Shown piece after piece: positions 1 through 12,903 of a stretch of 64,000 nucleotides of DNA. The notes beneath the pieces are model-generated. The model worked only from the letters and a program-made list of their open reading frames with translations. It was not told the origin of the DNA and made no database searches. Both the position numbers and the translations under genes were made by a program. This DNA is from Microvelia longipes (lineage: Eukaryota; Arthropoda; Insecta; Hemiptera; Veliidae): NCBI GenBank assembly GCA_018340805.1, contig JACMZG010000008.1, forward strand, positions 28,307,914 to 28,371,913, read 5' to 3'. Numbering within the stretch: the stretch's first letter is position 1; the number at the start of each line of letters is the position of its first letter.

Positions 1-232
1 TTGCCTATACCCAGTTTCATTTAGGGTAAGGGATCTTTAACGAGTACCTGACAACGCACAGGCTCGAGACCACCGGCTTTACGTCCCTTCTGAAAGGACA
101 TGGTACGCAGAATTTTTATCCCTCTCATAAAAATCCTAGGACCCATGCTGGTATTAAGTCCATTCATTCTGTGTATTGGCCGCGTACTTGACCACTACAC
201 CAGGGGTGACTCTATTAATATAGTTAATATGA
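1..232 (-). mobile_element. tRNA-derived SINE (family SINE-2), partial copy
   Basis: This is near-identical for about 120 bp to 16249-16500, then diverges with internal deletion. In the fuller copy the minus strand reads a tRNA-like head with a B box (GGTTCAATCCC) followed by a non-tRNA body. Here the B-box region is missing, and the copy may also be cut by the window edge. A short open frame inside it is not a gene. Confidence 0.6.
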
Positions 233-1025
233 GGAAAAAAAATTTTAATGAAAAACTATTTCAATCTTCGAAAGCTACTTAAATTTTTCTTTGTACGGCA
301 TTGGAGAAAATATATATTTATCGGTGAAATACTTCAAATTAGATGAAAACTTTGTTTAAATTTGTCAAAAATGTAACGTTTTACCGAACAATATTTACAC
401 TAACAAAACGTGTATTCAATAATGGATTATATTGTTATAGCTATTTGCTCATTGAAAGAATTAAAGCGTTTATCATAAAATTTAAATAATATAGAGCTCA
501 AACAATATTGCTTATGAAAAAAAAATGTTATATATTTTTAAAGCATGAGCCTATTTTCGAAAGGAAAGAAGCAGTTTGTCAATTTACAACCAATAAATAT
601 TGTTTATAGAGTAGACGTGTTGGAGGGAAATTAGGTATACGAAACTGTTCCTCTGCTCCTGTAAGTATTCATTGAAATAACAGAATATCTTTATACTTTC
701 AGATTGGTAAAGTTAAGAAAAATTGGAGATGTTAAGAAAAAACATTGCATGATAAGGGTATATTATGCAATATTACCGTAGCATGCTATTTTCAAAAGCC
801 ATTTTTGAAGAATATGCCAATTTTGAAAGAATGATAACTGGACAAACTGCAGTAGATTTTACTTTCTTTATACCATTGTAAGTCCATCATTTCTTATTAT
901 ACTAAATATTATAGCATTATTATTACTATTATTATTTTTATAAAGTTGTATTATTTTTATATTTGCTCATAAATATATTAAACATAATTATGCAATTACA
1001 CCACACACATATACAATACATGTAT
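233..1025. other. AT-rich, no feature recognised
   Basis: I see no coding frame, repeat match or RNA gene here. The sequence is A/T-rich with short homopolymer runs. Confidence 0.6.
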
Positions 1026-1046
1026 ACATACACACACACAGATATA

Positions 1047-1135
<89 letters not shown>

Positions 1136-1153
1136 ATAATAGATAGATAGATA

Positions 1154-1246
<93 letters not shown>

Positions 1247-1252
1247 ATATAT
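1026..1252. repeat. Compound (CA)n/(TA)n microsatellite
   Basis: Alternating (TA)n blocks are broken by a GATA-like run and a (CA)n block near 1154-1186. The cysteine/isoleucine/tyrosine-only frame across it is a by-product of the dinucleotide repeat. Confidence 0.95.
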
Positions 1253-2530
1253 ATAATCTTAGGTTATGGCATAATTAACTTAAAATGTTTATTTAAATGC
1301 GGTACTTTTCCTTTATGTATGAATGAATAATACTATTTTAGTAGTAAATAAAAGAGGATAGAAATTGAAGTTAAGCTTTGAGTTCCAATGTCAAGATGAG
1401 GCTGGAGGCTCAAGGCCGGTTATTTACCCTGCAGCACTATTATTTGCAAACTTATATCGTTAGCATTACAACTCCTCTAAATTCTGCATCTTCACACCAA
1501 AAAAACTAACTCTGGTTTATACCGTTACATCGCAATTTATTTTAAAAATCCCATTAAAATTTATTATCTTTTTTTTGGTCGGTAAGATTGAAACTTTTTC
1601 CGCGTGATTATATTTTGTAAATCAAAACGTTTTGATTTTTAAAGTGAGCTTGATAACTACATTGGTAGGATAAGTAAATTCCAACCAATAATTAGAGTTA
1701 ACAGATATGTTGCACTCTAAGTACTTCATTCTGTCAGTACTGCAAGTCAAGCTCAAATACTATCTCTTTTAGCGAAGTTTCAAAGATTTTTTTTAAGGTA
1801 AATTAACATTATTATTTCTCTAAGAGGTTTGATGATTATTTAAGTTTTCTCACAAAACTATTTCCTGTATAATTATAATCCACAACGCGATATTCTGATA
1901 ACATCCACGCTAAATTAAAATTTCCCTTAAGCATATTTAAGAAATAAAAATGTTTATGGGATCTTTAGTCTCGACCACAATTAAGGGTGAAGAAAAAGTT
2001 GTGATAGCTACAAAGAGTTTACCGCTTTTTTTCGCAATGTTTTTATTCTTTTCCGCGGGCAAATCCATGCAGTGATATTTAATTGTAGATATTGATAAAA
2101 GGAACTAGTTGATTTTAATATTTTTAAGTCTAAATATACTAATTCTAACAACACTTAGTAAATTTGTCCAGTGCTTAAACAATTGAATGATTCCAAACTA
2201 CTACATAAGCAATAGCTTTAACGTTACTTCAACATGTCTACTTAATTAAATACTATCGCTCTTAATAATTAGTTAATTAGTACAATATTTATGGCCTTCT
2301 GCTAGTATTCCAAACTAAGACAAAAAACCTGCCTTCTTTGAATTTAATATCAACTAGCTTTTTACACATGGGAATTCAGGAAGGTAAATAAACAAATATA
2401 TATTTTACAAACAAATATATTATTCTGTCTGCATGACATATATGTTGTCATGTGTGTGAGCAACACACGATGTCTTGTTGAACTCAAAACACTTCTTGCA
2501 AAAAATATATTTTTGTATAAATCAAAATGG
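1253..2530. other. No feature recognised
   Basis: AT-rich sequence without a supported gene or a repeat that I could match elsewhere in the window. Confidence 0.55.
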
Positions 2531-3316
2531 CCGTCAGTTTTTCTTTCGTCTGCAAGCTGGGCAAATTATCTTTGAAATGCGCGCTTTCTTGCTTATCAAT
2601 CCAATTTTTGCATAAGCTTTCAGTATATATTTTAAAAAGTAGCGTCCCATCTTGCAGCATAAATTCTTCGAAATTTGTTAAGAAAATGCCCCGAAAATTA
2701 GTATAAACTAGGGTTCAAATTATAGTGAATAATGCTGTGCTATTGTAGTGTATAATCTATGGGATAAATATACGCATTTTCTTTGAAAAATTCGAAAAAA
2801 TTAAAAAAAAAAAAACAAGTTGTGACGCTGTGACTCAGGTTTTTTCAATGTAAATAAATAAATTTTTATTTGCTCTATGAAGTCGGCAAACTTCTCTTCA
2901 AACCCAAAGATTGTTAGGTATACCATACTTAATACTACATAATAGGCTTCATAATCTTTGGTATCTAGTATACTACATAATCTTTGGTCAAACCCATAAT
3001 ATAGTAATTTGTCTTTAAGAATCCTGGGTTGTATTAAATCAAAAGCTTTAGACAGTACTTTTTTCTCAAGTCATAATTGCTTAAGCATACATTTATAAAA
3101 TTATTTATTGCGAACGTGGTATTGATACCTCGCCGACAACCATACTGGTTGGGAAAGAAAAGATGATTTTGTTCCAAGTAATTTACAATTCTATCCCTTA
3201 CACATATTTCTACAACTTTATACTTAAAGCTTAAACAAAAATCGGATTGATAAGCAAGAAAGCGCGCATTTCAAAGCAAATTCGCTTAGCTTGCGGTCCT
3301 CCGCGCCAGAAGTTTT
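2531..3316. mobile_element. MITE-B, long copy with inverted ends
   Basis: The left end (2571-2605) and right end (3244-3279) are a nearly perfect 33-bp inverted pair. The right end continues to the hallmark GCGCCAGAA. The same terminus (CTGGCGCGG, then TCCGCATG, then GGGCGAATT) recurs near 21.96, 22.70, 38.02, 42.26, 50.87, 56.97, 57.10 and 60.15-60.39 kb. The interior from about 2690 to 2860 also matches 47.6-47.9 kb. No transposase is visible, so this is a non-autonomous DNA element. The superfamily is unresolved because no target duplication is clear. Confidence 0.65.
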
Positions 3317-3374
3317 ATTCCAATATTATTTTGAAGAATAAAATTATAATTCCAATAATAATTCTATTCTTACA

Positions 3375-3860
3375 ATGAATGACGAACAGTATTTAAACTT
3401 TGTAAATGATAAAATCGCTACTGGTAAAGGTGTATAAATTAACTAAGGAAAATTTAATAAAACATCTAAAATTTTGAATAAAAGGATTACTTTAGATCAA
3501 TTAAAAAGTATTGTTAGTGAGCATTCATAACTCTTTCTTCTTTTTTGAGTGTTAAATCTAAAGAAAATATAAAGGGAGAAGACTCAAGTACATCTTCATC
3601 AACTAGTGCTTGTGTGACAGTGTCAAATATTTGTGCTAGTGTAACAAGTGCATTTGATTTTAAAAGCAGTATAAGTGTTACATCACAAAGTGTGCCTAGT
3701 GTCTATGCAACAGTTACAAGTGTACCTGTGACAAGTGTTGCTATTACAAAAGTGTCTGTTTCAGGTCTAGTCACTAAAGAAATTATTAAAATTGTAACTT
3801 CAGTGAAGGTAAGTACAACAAATAGTTTAAGTTGTAGTTTTCCGATTACTGTTCCTTGAT
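3375..3860 (+). pseudogene. Decayed coding-like segment, Ser/Thr/Val-rich
   Basis: An ATG at 3375 opens a short frame that soon meets stops. Downstream, 3545-3859 stays open for about 104 codons and is dominated by Ser, Thr and Val in loosely repeated TSVxVTS patterns. The long frame has no ATG at its start, and the compositional bias alone could keep it open. It could be the low-complexity part of a retroelement ORF or chance. No domain was recognised. Confidence 0.25.
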
Positions 3861-4395
3861 CAAATTTTGGAAGACGTTGTATTGGTCAGTAAGTTACTGA
3901 CAGGGATTGGCGATGGCTTAAACATCAAAAGTTAAAGTATTACTAACACTAAGTAAGGGGGGAACACAAAGAACAAAGAAGGGAAAGAACCCTTACTTTG
4001 CCTTTAGTGCATATTATATAAACTTTAAACAACACTATAATTTATTTTAGCAAACTTTTTCAAATTCATAAAATATAAAACTGGATTAAAGATGACACTG
4101 GTTTCGTTATAGTTACCAACACAACTCGCTCTATCTGAGGATGTAATCTCCGCACGGGACCTCGTCGCCCTTGCCAACCGGATCCAGCTGTTGTAAGTTT
4201 TTTTTATTATAGAAGCCCCTATATCCTTTTTAAAGTCCTTTTTAAAAACTAAATTGTTGAATACCCGGTAAATATCGTAAACATTTTATATAATTTTATT
4301 ATCTTTATTCTGAAATACTTGTCATATAAATAGCGAAGTAAACTTTTATACGTCTCTTATTCATTTTGAATGACTTCATCCTGTTTAAATTTAAT

Positions 4396-4730
4396 GAAAT
4401 AAATTTAAAAAAAAAGTCGGGTACAGGGCACCCCAGTACTCAGTACTTTTTGTTACGACTTCAGCCTCGCTGCGCTCGACCTCTGAAAAATGTGATCATC
4501 CAATGTCTAGGGTGTAATGACTTCGGATTCGCCTTGTTGGTCTTCAGTATGTCATGAATGAAGCTTAAGATGACATGACATCGATCTCTGAGTTATTTGG
4601 TGAAGCTAAAGAATAATAGTTAAATTAAAGCTCAGAAAAATAATATGGTAGATAGGCATTCAATAAAATAATACGGAATTATTATTAAGACAGGGATAAG
4701 TCAGAATTAAGATGAGGCATAAAACGGCCG
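4396..4730 (+). repeat. Family A-like repeat, 5' part
   Basis: It starts with the family A 5' signature (an A-run, then CGGGTACAGGG). It carries the TCGCTGCGCTCGACCTC motif typical of that family. It matches 58320-58690 along most of its length, including the late AAAGCTCAGAAAA stretch, so these two form a subfamily. Confidence 0.6.
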
Positions 4731-4763
4731 AGGTTAAGAGTTTATAGTAAGAATAGCCAAAAA

Positions 4764-5600
4764 GTGGTCCACACCGTTCGCGATTATACTTTTAAAACGA
4801 CGATAAAAGACGCGTGTCGAAAAATTCGGAATATACTAAAAGAAAATCCAATAGAAAGCAAGCTTATTCATAGCAATACGAAGAAAGCAAGTTATTCCAA
4901 GTCAGGATTAAAATGGCAAATAGAAATCTCTATAGCAGATACGGCTCATTGAATATTAGATAAAAATAATAGTGCGAGTGGATGAACAGTCGGGGTGGTA
5001 AGAGTCTGACTGGTAAATGAAATTAAAGTTTGATACGCGTAAATTTTTCCTTGAAAACCTAATACGATCAGAGAAAATATACTTTAGTCAGTCAGGTATT
5101 GGCTGAAACTCAAACATTTTAATTATGTTTTGATTTATAAAAATACGAGCTATGACTAAAAAAGAGAGCCCAATAGTAGTTTTTTGTCTACCAAGCCTAC
5201 TGAAATTTAATTTCTGAATAAAGTTAAAACGCCACGGGATTTTTAACTCACATGACAACGACAAGACTTACTAGCCCTAAATATTGTGTTTGTTTGCCAG
5301 TTGAAGCTTCTACGCCTATTGAAGATAGTATGATAGTAAAGCTACAAAGGAAACATGTAACTAGAGTAAAAAAACTTATTTCTTCAAGAAAAGTTGAAAA
5401 AGATGGGCGGACAAGACATCAGAATACAAATTCCAGCATTAGAGAGTGATGAAACGGAGATTAAATTTATGGTGAAAAACTCTCGAAAACATAGAATTCG
5501 AAAAAAGAACGCTATCCGTAAAAGTACTATGTAAACCGGAAAAGTCACAATGGTGGAAATGCGTTTTTCGCAAATCTGAACCCCGTTTATATTTAATCCG
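4764..5600 (+). pseudogene. Coding-like stretch with frameshifts, unrecognised
   Basis: An open frame at about 4764-4952 (about 60 codons), another at 5252-5449, and a third in a shifted frame at 5405-5537 read as peptide-like, Lys/Arg-rich sequence. They are more balanced in composition than the flanking DNA. The frames are on one strand, in different phases and separated by stops, as expected for an old degenerate coding region. I recognise no family. Chance open frames cannot be excluded. Confidence 0.2.
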
Positions 5601-5734
5601 ACCAAATCTTAAAACGAACGATTTATAACGCGCGATCGGTGAATTAAGAAGTACAATTCGTCAGAGAATAATTATTAATCATTGACAAAATGATTCTCAA
5701 AGAACATCCAGATTTTCGATGTTTCTTCCGGCTC

Positions 5735-6000
5735 TGAGTTGAATGAATACAATCCAGTGACGGTACGGACACTTCAAGCCAGGGTACCTAAGTCTGAATC
5801 TCGGTGAGGTTAATAATTTTATACCCTTTTAAAAGTTAAGGCTGATAAGTTTATTACTACCAAATAAGTTAGGTTCTCATGCCGGGCTCATTTCCTTTGT
5901 AATTAATGCCTCTGAGCTTATAATTTATGCTTTATAATTTGAGGAGTAGCATTATAACTCGTTACTCAATTTTTTAAATTTTTCAAAGGAAATGGACAGA
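5735..6000 (+). repeat. SINE-3-like head followed by MITE-B fragment
   Basis: 5735-5825 resembles 22545-22640 and 60010-60110 (CAAGCCAGGGTACC, then a B-box-like TCTGAATCTCGG). At 5870-5995 a MITE-B-like piece follows, with TTTTTCAAAGGAAATG near its end. The same order (tRNA-like head, then MITE-B end) occurs at 22.55-22.72 and 60.0-60.39 kb. Confidence 0.4.
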
Positions 6001-6469
6001 AATATAATATATATAAAATATGAACCTATAAAATATATAAACCTTTCCAAGATAAACAGGATGTATACCTTGAGAACCTTAAACACCTTGAATGTCATTT
6101 TACCCTTAAAAACTTTGAAGAAGCATTGATTTTTTTAAAAACTAGAATTTTAAATTTGTATTATATATAATTTTATTTCAAAACAAAGAATCTTTTAATT
6201 TACTATGAAATTAATAAAGCCTTTTAATAAAAAGGACCAAAAATAAATACTACTGTATGAATCCTAATTTAGACTATCCCCACACATTCCGTACTAAAAT
6301 AATGCATTATTTTCTAAACTAAGTAATTTTTGGTTATTTATGGATTTTTGGTTGCATAAACTGGTTTTACTACATTGTTAATCTAGATAAACAGAAACAA
6401 CGCTACCTTTAGTTTTTTCTCTTTTAACGACATTTACTTTTTTGTTTTATTGACATTTTTGTCAACTTC

Positions 6470-7655
6470 TAATCTAAAGCCTTCTTATATCTAAGGCCTT
6501 GATCTATCTAAAGCCTTCGACCTGGTGCCTCATGATTTGCTCATTATGAAGCTTGAATATTATGGCTTTAGGGGCGTTGCTTTAGAGCTTTTCAAATCCT
6601 ACCTCTCAGGTAGAACTCAATCTGTTAAGATAGGCAAAAATAGATCACAAGAATGTAGTGTATCATGCGGGGTTCCTCAAGGCTTGGTACTCGGACCTAT
6701 TCTCTTCATTCTTTTCGTTAACGATCTATATATTGTAACTACCAAACTGGACCATGACTCTGAAATATAACAATTTGCTGACGATTCCTCAGTTACCTTG
6801 AAAGCTAAACAATCTTCACTGATTAATGTCAATGACACTAAAAAAAGTAGTAAATGATTGGTTACAAGCTAGTAGTCTTCATCTTAATGAAGACAAGACT
6901 AGCATTATTTGTTACTCCTTAAGAAGAGATCTTGGCGAGCACAGCCAGAATAATTGTGCTAAACTTCTTGGAGAAAGAAATTAGATCAGAAATTATTGTG
7001 GAACCATCATACAAGTAATCTCACGAATAAGCTTAGTACTGTTATATTTCTCCTAGTAAGACTGAAAAGTATTATATCTCAGCAAGTTTTGAAAATTGTT
7101 TACTTCTCTAACTTTGAAAGCAGATTACGATACGGATTAAGACTGTGGGGCTCTTGCTCATTAACTAAAGATGTTTTTCTGCTACAAAAAAGAGCTATCC
7201 GTATACTAGAGGGAGTTAAACATATAGAAATTTGCAAACCTCTCTTTGTCAAATGGAGAGTTATGACAGTCTATGGCTTATATATAATGGAATGTTTAAA
7301 GAATGTTTGGAGGAATTTGGGCTCTAAACAAAAACAAGGTGATCTCCATCGCTACGAGACTAGGAGAGGTTGTGACCTCAAACTACCATCAGTTAGACTT
7401 AATAAAACCTACAAAGGTCCTAGTTTCATGGAAATAAAAATATATAATCGCCTACCAGATGGTATAAGAGCTCTAAAACCTAAAAAATGCTTAAACAAAG
7501 TCAAAGAAGTATTATTGCTTAATCCTATGTATGAACTGAATGAATATTTTAATTTAAACTTTAATAATTTGTAATTTTTTTCTGTTTTTCTCATTTGTAA
7601 TGTAAAGTAAATTTTATGATTGTAAAATTATATAAATAAATAAATAAACTTATAT
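6470..7655 (+). pseudogene. Jockey-superfamily LINE, 5'-truncated RT and 3' end
   Basis: The segment encodes the catalytic part of a non-LTR reverse transcriptase. Motifs in order are DLSKAFD near the start, SGRTQSV, CGVPQGLVLGP, ILFVNDL, and after an in-frame stop near 6768 the FADDSS catalytic box. A second open frame at 6996-7574 gives the thumb and C-terminal region (SRLRYGLRLWG, LQKRAIRILEG, LHRYETRRG). Such proteins copy their own RNA at a nicked chromosomal site. The endonuclease and ORF1 are missing, at least two frame or stop lesions separate the pieces, and the element ends in a (TAAA)n tail at about 7633-7651. It is a dead, 5'-truncated copy. Clade assignment within the Jockey group is by resemblance only. 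Confidence 0.88.
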
Positions 7656-8300
7656 TTTTTAATTACCGAATTATTTCAAAGAAAACTCTCTAAAATGGAT
7701 TGTAACTTTAGAAAGCATACAATGAAAATTCGCCCAGCATACGGACCAGCATTGTACCAAAATTATTTTTTCCCAATGTGACATGGGGCCGAGGGCCCCA
7801 GTTTTTTTAATGTTTGAAATAAATGCTTTTTTTGGTTAAAGAGGAAATCTCGTTTATAGTTGGTGGCTCGCTATTTTATTGTTCGGCATATAAACAGACG
7901 CTTCTAATTTTACACAAATCAGGATATTGTGTTCAAGAAATGATCATGAATTTTAATGTAGCTACTCGTAGGGTGCGGTCAGGTCTTAATCCTACAAACA
8001 CAATAACGGGACTTAACTTACGTATAAATTTATTTACTAAAAGAAAGTGAATCATACGTTATATTATTCTACCTTGAACCTAAACTTGCAGACTTGATGA
8101 CCTCTCCTTTAATCTTTTGGTCTCATGCCGTCTCTTTTATAAAATAGTCTTTGTTTTATTTTATGTAATTTATTTTCTAAATGGATTAATCCTTTGTGCT
8201 ATGAGTTCTTTAAAACTTCAAGCTTAAATAAAAGACCAATGATTTATTTAATATAAAACATTATATTGACTCTAACATATTTTAGTTTGTCAGGCGTAGT
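7656..8300. other. No gene; short GC island and possible MITE-B scrap
   Basis: A MITE-B-like fragment (ATTCGCCCAGCATACGGACC) lies near 7728. A small palindromic GGGGCCGAGGGCCCC lies near 7785. The rest is unassigned. Confidence 0.4.
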
Positions 8301-8439
8301 CGTCCTTATAAATGTTATCCAATAAGAACATGGCCTGTGAGGGGTGCTATGGCCCTTTCGAGGCAACTCTGTTGTTGTTTTATAGTATTTATTGTTGTAA
8401 AGCATTTCTCTATGTATCTAGCAAATTTTTATCCTTTTG

Positions 8440-8665
8440 CGGAAAGAATGAAGTAGGCCTCCATCTTCGATTTTTCTCCGTTTTCGTGGAAGAAGGTCCT
8501 TCCGCTTTGCTCACCGTGGTTCCGTGGAAGTCATTCTTGTCTTGTCCATCTGTGACAGTAGACTAACCAGAGCAGAACAAGAGGAAGTAGCCCCTCTTCT
8601 ATACTACCCTATTCTCTAGCACCACTGAACCCAAGAGATACTGTAGGGATTATTGAGATATTTTT
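8440..8665. repeat. Interspersed repeat family C
   Basis: It matches 43405-43605 over about 200 bp. Shared blocks include the TTTGCTC..CGTGGTT region, AACCAG..GCACAAGAGG and CTCTAGTAC or CTCTAGCAC. The matching copy continues beyond an imperfect boundary. No ORF or terminal repeat is evident. Confidence 0.6.
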
Positions 8666-8669
8666 TTAT

Positions 8670-9150
8670 TGATCCCGCACTTCTCTCCTCAAATTTGGTC
8701 ATACTCAACCAAGTCCAAACTTTATAATCTTTATTTTAAATGTAGCTAATCCGAATTTGAGTCAGTTTAAATTTTATAGGATATAGTAAGTAGTTTACAG
8801 CACATGCTTTTATAAAAAGTGCCCTCACAAAAAGGCTTTCTATAATTTAAAAAACAATACCCTTTGCCTGGAGATATGAAACATAAAATTGGTTAGTTTA
8901 ATCGATATCTTATCCAGCTGTGTTAGTCCTGTTTTCGTTTTCAAAAAACCTTGGTGTATTCACGGTAAAAACGGACGGTGTATCATATTTCAAATTTTAA
9001 ATTTTTTGAAATCAACTTTGCTTTAATTGCAGTGTGAAGAACAAACCACAAATGACCTTAACGAAATAAATTGTGCCCAAACATTATTTCAGTATATTCA
9101 AATTTAAATAATTAATTTGATAAAATAAATAATGCATAAAATATGTAAAA
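8670..9150. other. No feature recognised
   Basis: AT-rich sequence with no supported feature. Confidence 0.5.
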
Positions 9151-9154
9151 TAAA

Positions 9155-9977
9155 TGTTACAATTAACAAAAACAAAAGAGTAATATAATAATAAAAAATC
9201 GGGTACGGGGTACCTCAGAAGTTTTCGTCATTACATCAGATTCGCTACACTTATCCTCCCTGCTTTGGACTCGCTTCGCTCTTCCTTAGAATATACAACT
9301 ATCCAAATTTTTACTGCAGCATGTTCTCAGACTCACTTCGTTTATCCTTAGATAGTAAATGCATCCGTTTCATTCTAAGCGGTAACCAATACAGCACTGA
9401 CCAAGCTCAATGGTGCTTAACTTTTATGGTTCTACACAAATTATGGATAAAACTTGCTTGGTGTACTTATTTATTACGTCATGGTGTATACTTAATTTCA
9501 ATGGTGTACTAAATTTCAACTCAATTGGATGATTTTCCGTTTTTTACGACTTTTTAAAAAACGTACACATGTCATTTGATAAAAATTGAACTAATTCTGA
9601 TAATATAATGAAACTTGGAATAACATATGTTAGTCTTATATATAGCTACAAGCGTGCCAAATTTCAATCTAATCGCATAATTGTTCCGTGTTTTATGAAT
9701 TTTCGAAATTTTTGCTGAGTCATTACTGCAAGTTAATGGCGTCATAAATAAATTATTTTTGTAATAGCTCAACTACAGCGGTGGACTAATTTATATACAA
9801 AATTTCAACTCTCAAGCATAAATACACAAGGAGCTACGATAATAACACACACACATATACAGACACCTAAGTGGTACGCCGTTAAAACGGGTAATTCCGG
9901 TGACATCCCGTTTTTGGACTTTTTTCAAACACAATACTTTTCCTATATACCTACGGTATAAATAAGGAAAAGTAAAA
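9155..9977 (+). mobile_element. Family A repeat, near-complete copy 1
   Basis: An A-rich stretch, then CGGGTACGGGGTACC marks the 5' end. Blocks such as CTCGCTTCGCTC, GCACTGACCAAGCTCAATG, AATTTCAACTC and a short (CA)n lead to the 3' end. There a palindrome (ACTTTTCCTATATACC.. paired with ..AAGGAAAAGT) precedes an A-run. There is no coding capacity. The flank upstream of the 5' signature is shared with copy 2 (AACAAAAACAAAAGAGTAA), so either the family extends further 5' or the two arose by duplication. Confidence 0.75.
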
Positions 9978-10086
9978 ATAGGACAATTCATACCACTGAG
10001 CAGTACCTAAACTCGTAAAGCATTTTTACTTAGGTTTAAAGGTATGAGGTTCGTAGCCCTCAATATTTATGATATTTGTTGCAAAG

Positions 10087-10090
<4 letters not shown>

Positions 10091-10176
<86 letters not shown>
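10091..10176. repeat. (TA)n microsatellite
   Basis: A TA array with one TTA phase shift in the middle. It lies inside a misleading open frame. Confidence 0.95.
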
Positions 10177-10178
<2 letters not shown>

Positions 10179-10749
10179 AAAAGGTGGGTTTATTTATATA
10201 TTATGAAATTAATATTTAAACAATGCATATTCCCTACATTTGTATTAAATTTTCTTTTTAATTCAAGAAAACACTCTGTTGTAAGTTATAATTTTTTTAA
10301 GTTGCAAGATAAAATTAAAAACACTGTAGTTACGTCAGCACAAACAGGATTCATAGCGTATAGGAAATATAAGGAGTAGTGTTTGGTACGGTTTGTTAAT
10401 ATTCTGCGTCAGTATCATCTATAGGTGTGACCACTGACCACCCCCGTACTCACCGCCTTGTCTATACGTAATATTTCAAGTATAAGTTCATTCATAAAGT
10501 TACTTGTTCTCAAATAGCAACCTTGTGAAACCTTGACCTTACTCTCATCTCATATTTCTCTTCACTGATAAATTTAACCAGTGTCTATTGTATTGTAGTT
10601 AATAATAAATTAATAAAATAATATTAATATAAAATAATAAACTTTTACAATCAATATAATTTATTGATTGTAACTTTGTAATTTATTGATTTGAACTTTG
10701 GTTTAAATATGAATTTAAGCCAAACTTTTTGATAATTTGAAGGTAAATC

Positions 10750-11579
10750 AAATAAATACAATTAACAAAAACAAAAGAGTAAATAATAATAAAAAAACGG
10801 GTACAGGGTACCTGGGAACTTTTCCTCATTACATCGGATTCGATGCGCTCATCCTCCCTGCTTTGGACTCGTTTTGCTCGTCCTCAGAAATGCAGTTCGC
10901 CAAATTTATACTACAACATGCCTTTGGACTTGCTTCGCCCGTCTTTAGATAGTAAATTCATTCGTATCATTCTCAGCGGTCACCCATACAGCACTGACCA
11001 CGCTCAATGCTCCGTATTGAAACAAAACTTAGTGTACTTATTTATTACGTACAGGTATATAAATACCTGTACCAAATTTCAACTCAAAAGGATTGTTTTC
11101 TGAATTTTTACAATTTTTTTGAAAAACGTACACAAGTCAATAAAACTCAATAAAAATTGAACAAATGCTAACAATGAGATGAAACTTGGCACATATTATA
11201 GTCCTATACATAGTCACATGCGTGCCAAATCTCAATCTGATCGCATCATTTTTCTGCGTTTTACGATTTTACGAAATTTTCGCTGTATCATTATTCCGAG
11301 TTATTGACGTCATAAAAAATATTTTTCGAATTGCACACTTGCAGCAGAAGACTGATTTTTGTACAAAATTTCAACTCTCTAGCATAAATACTCTGGGCGA
11401 TACGATGATAACAGACACACACACACACACACACGTACAGATAGATAACTTTGCTAAAACCACTCAGGAGACCTTAAAACACCTGAACGGGATAATTCCG
11501 ATTTCATCCCGGTTTCGGATTGTTTTGCAAACAATACTTTTCCTCTATACCTACAGTATTAATGAGGAAAAGTAAAAAA
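10750..11579 (+). mobile_element. Family A repeat, near-complete copy 2
   Basis: It is collinear with 9155-9977 from the CGGGTACAGGGTACC start to the terminal palindrome and A-run, with an internal (CA)n at about 11418-11434. It is one of the most complete copies in the window and a good anchor for a consensus. Confidence 0.75.
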
Positions 11580-12605
11580 ATAAGGTAATGATTTAGGCCG
11601 TTTATTAGTTAATAATGCATAATGGTATTACCAGCATTATTGGTAAGATCTTGATTCAATAGATTTTATATTAATGATGTCCAATTTTATTTATGTATGA
11701 TATTTTATATCACATTGTATTCATTAAAATATATTGACAAAACAAAATTATTATATTATAACGGCAATATTATGATAAGTGGCATATTATTAAATGCGCT
11801 AAATATGATATATAATAAAATAGTATTTGTCTGTTTATCTTGTTTAGTAAAAAAATGAAAATTAGTTGATCTTCCCTCTCTTTTAGAGGAAAGATATTAA
11901 ATGGTTTAAACAAGTCACGTTTTTCGTAGATTTATTTCAAAATTGAATACTTTAACTTTTCATAGGGTTTGAATTAACTTACTCAAGTAAATAAAAGGGT
12001 AAACTTTGAATTTACATACTTAAGTAAAAAGGGTCAAATATACCTCGACTAGACCTATAGACTCTGCTTATTATATTTACCTTGCGACGAAACAACTGTT
12101 AAAAGCTGCAGAAATACTGAGTGTGCTCACTCTAAAAATGTGGCTGACCAGACGCCTATGGATAATAAAGTTAATATTTAAAATTATTAAAAATACAGTC
12201 ATGTGATATTTTTTGTAACAGGATTTTTTTTGGCAAAATTCAGACGTAGGTTAGGTTTTAGTTATTATAGAAGACTTATTGACCATAAGGCAGACTAACC
12301 GCCTCTGTCTGCCTCTTATGAGTCTATAATAATTGTAAACTGTCTACCTTATTCAATAGATGATTGAATTACAGATAGTAATGGTAACTTCTTTATTACA
12401 TTAATACACCGCGACGTTCAACTATTGTTGTACTTATTAGCAAGTTGAATGCGCTTTTTACTCAATACCACTTCATAAAGATTGGTTAGGACTAGTTTTT
12501 TTGCATCCCATGCTGTCTGAAGCTTAGCTGTTTGGGAGGTCCTGTAGTAGTTTTGTTTTATTTTTTCTCAAATAACCTTCATTGCGGTAACTTTTGAAAA
12601 GCTTA
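11580..12605. other. No feature recognised
   Basis: AT-rich and unassigned. A direct-repeat-like pair of AAGTAAA..GGGTAAA blocks lies near 11985-12030. Confidence 0.5.
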
Positions 12606-12609
12606 AAAC

Positions 12610-12816
12610 TTGATTCCTAGTATAGTAAGCCTATATAGCATAGTTATAGTTAATACCCTTTTTACATCGAGGCATCAGAACCTAGTTATTGCTTTAAAAA
12701 TTCGACACTCAAATCTTAATTTAGAAATAACTTTTTTAAACCGCGACCCCAGTGTGGACATAACAATTTTAGATGATCCCCTTAAATTTTATCAACCAGG
12801 AAATATGTCGAATTAA
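12610..12816 (+). other. Possible decayed exon with arrestin-like motif
   Basis: The frame ends with ITILDDPLKFYQPGN. This resembles the start of the arrestin N domain in arrestin-domain proteins (IxLDNPxxxYxPGxxVSG). The match is short, the following residues do not continue the domain, and no splice pattern was proven. Chance or an old pseudo-exon are both possible. Confidence 0.18.
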
Positions 12817-12903
12817 AAAGAACATAAAATAATTAAATATAATTGAGTAGTGATCTGTTTGCATATCCAATAACTATTATTGTTTTTAGAAATAATTAAA
12901 ATA

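Noticed and set aside
988..1185. 65-codon Cys/Val then Ile/Tyr frame
   Set aside because: Pure product of (CA)n and (TA)n repeats. The same applies to the frames at 19027-19382, 33441-33665, 41535-41755, 43971-44168, 55928-56266 and 59089-59298.
9155..11579. Family A as a Helitron
   Set aside because: There is a 3' hairpin, but no CTRR terminus and no consistent TC start at an A/T junction.
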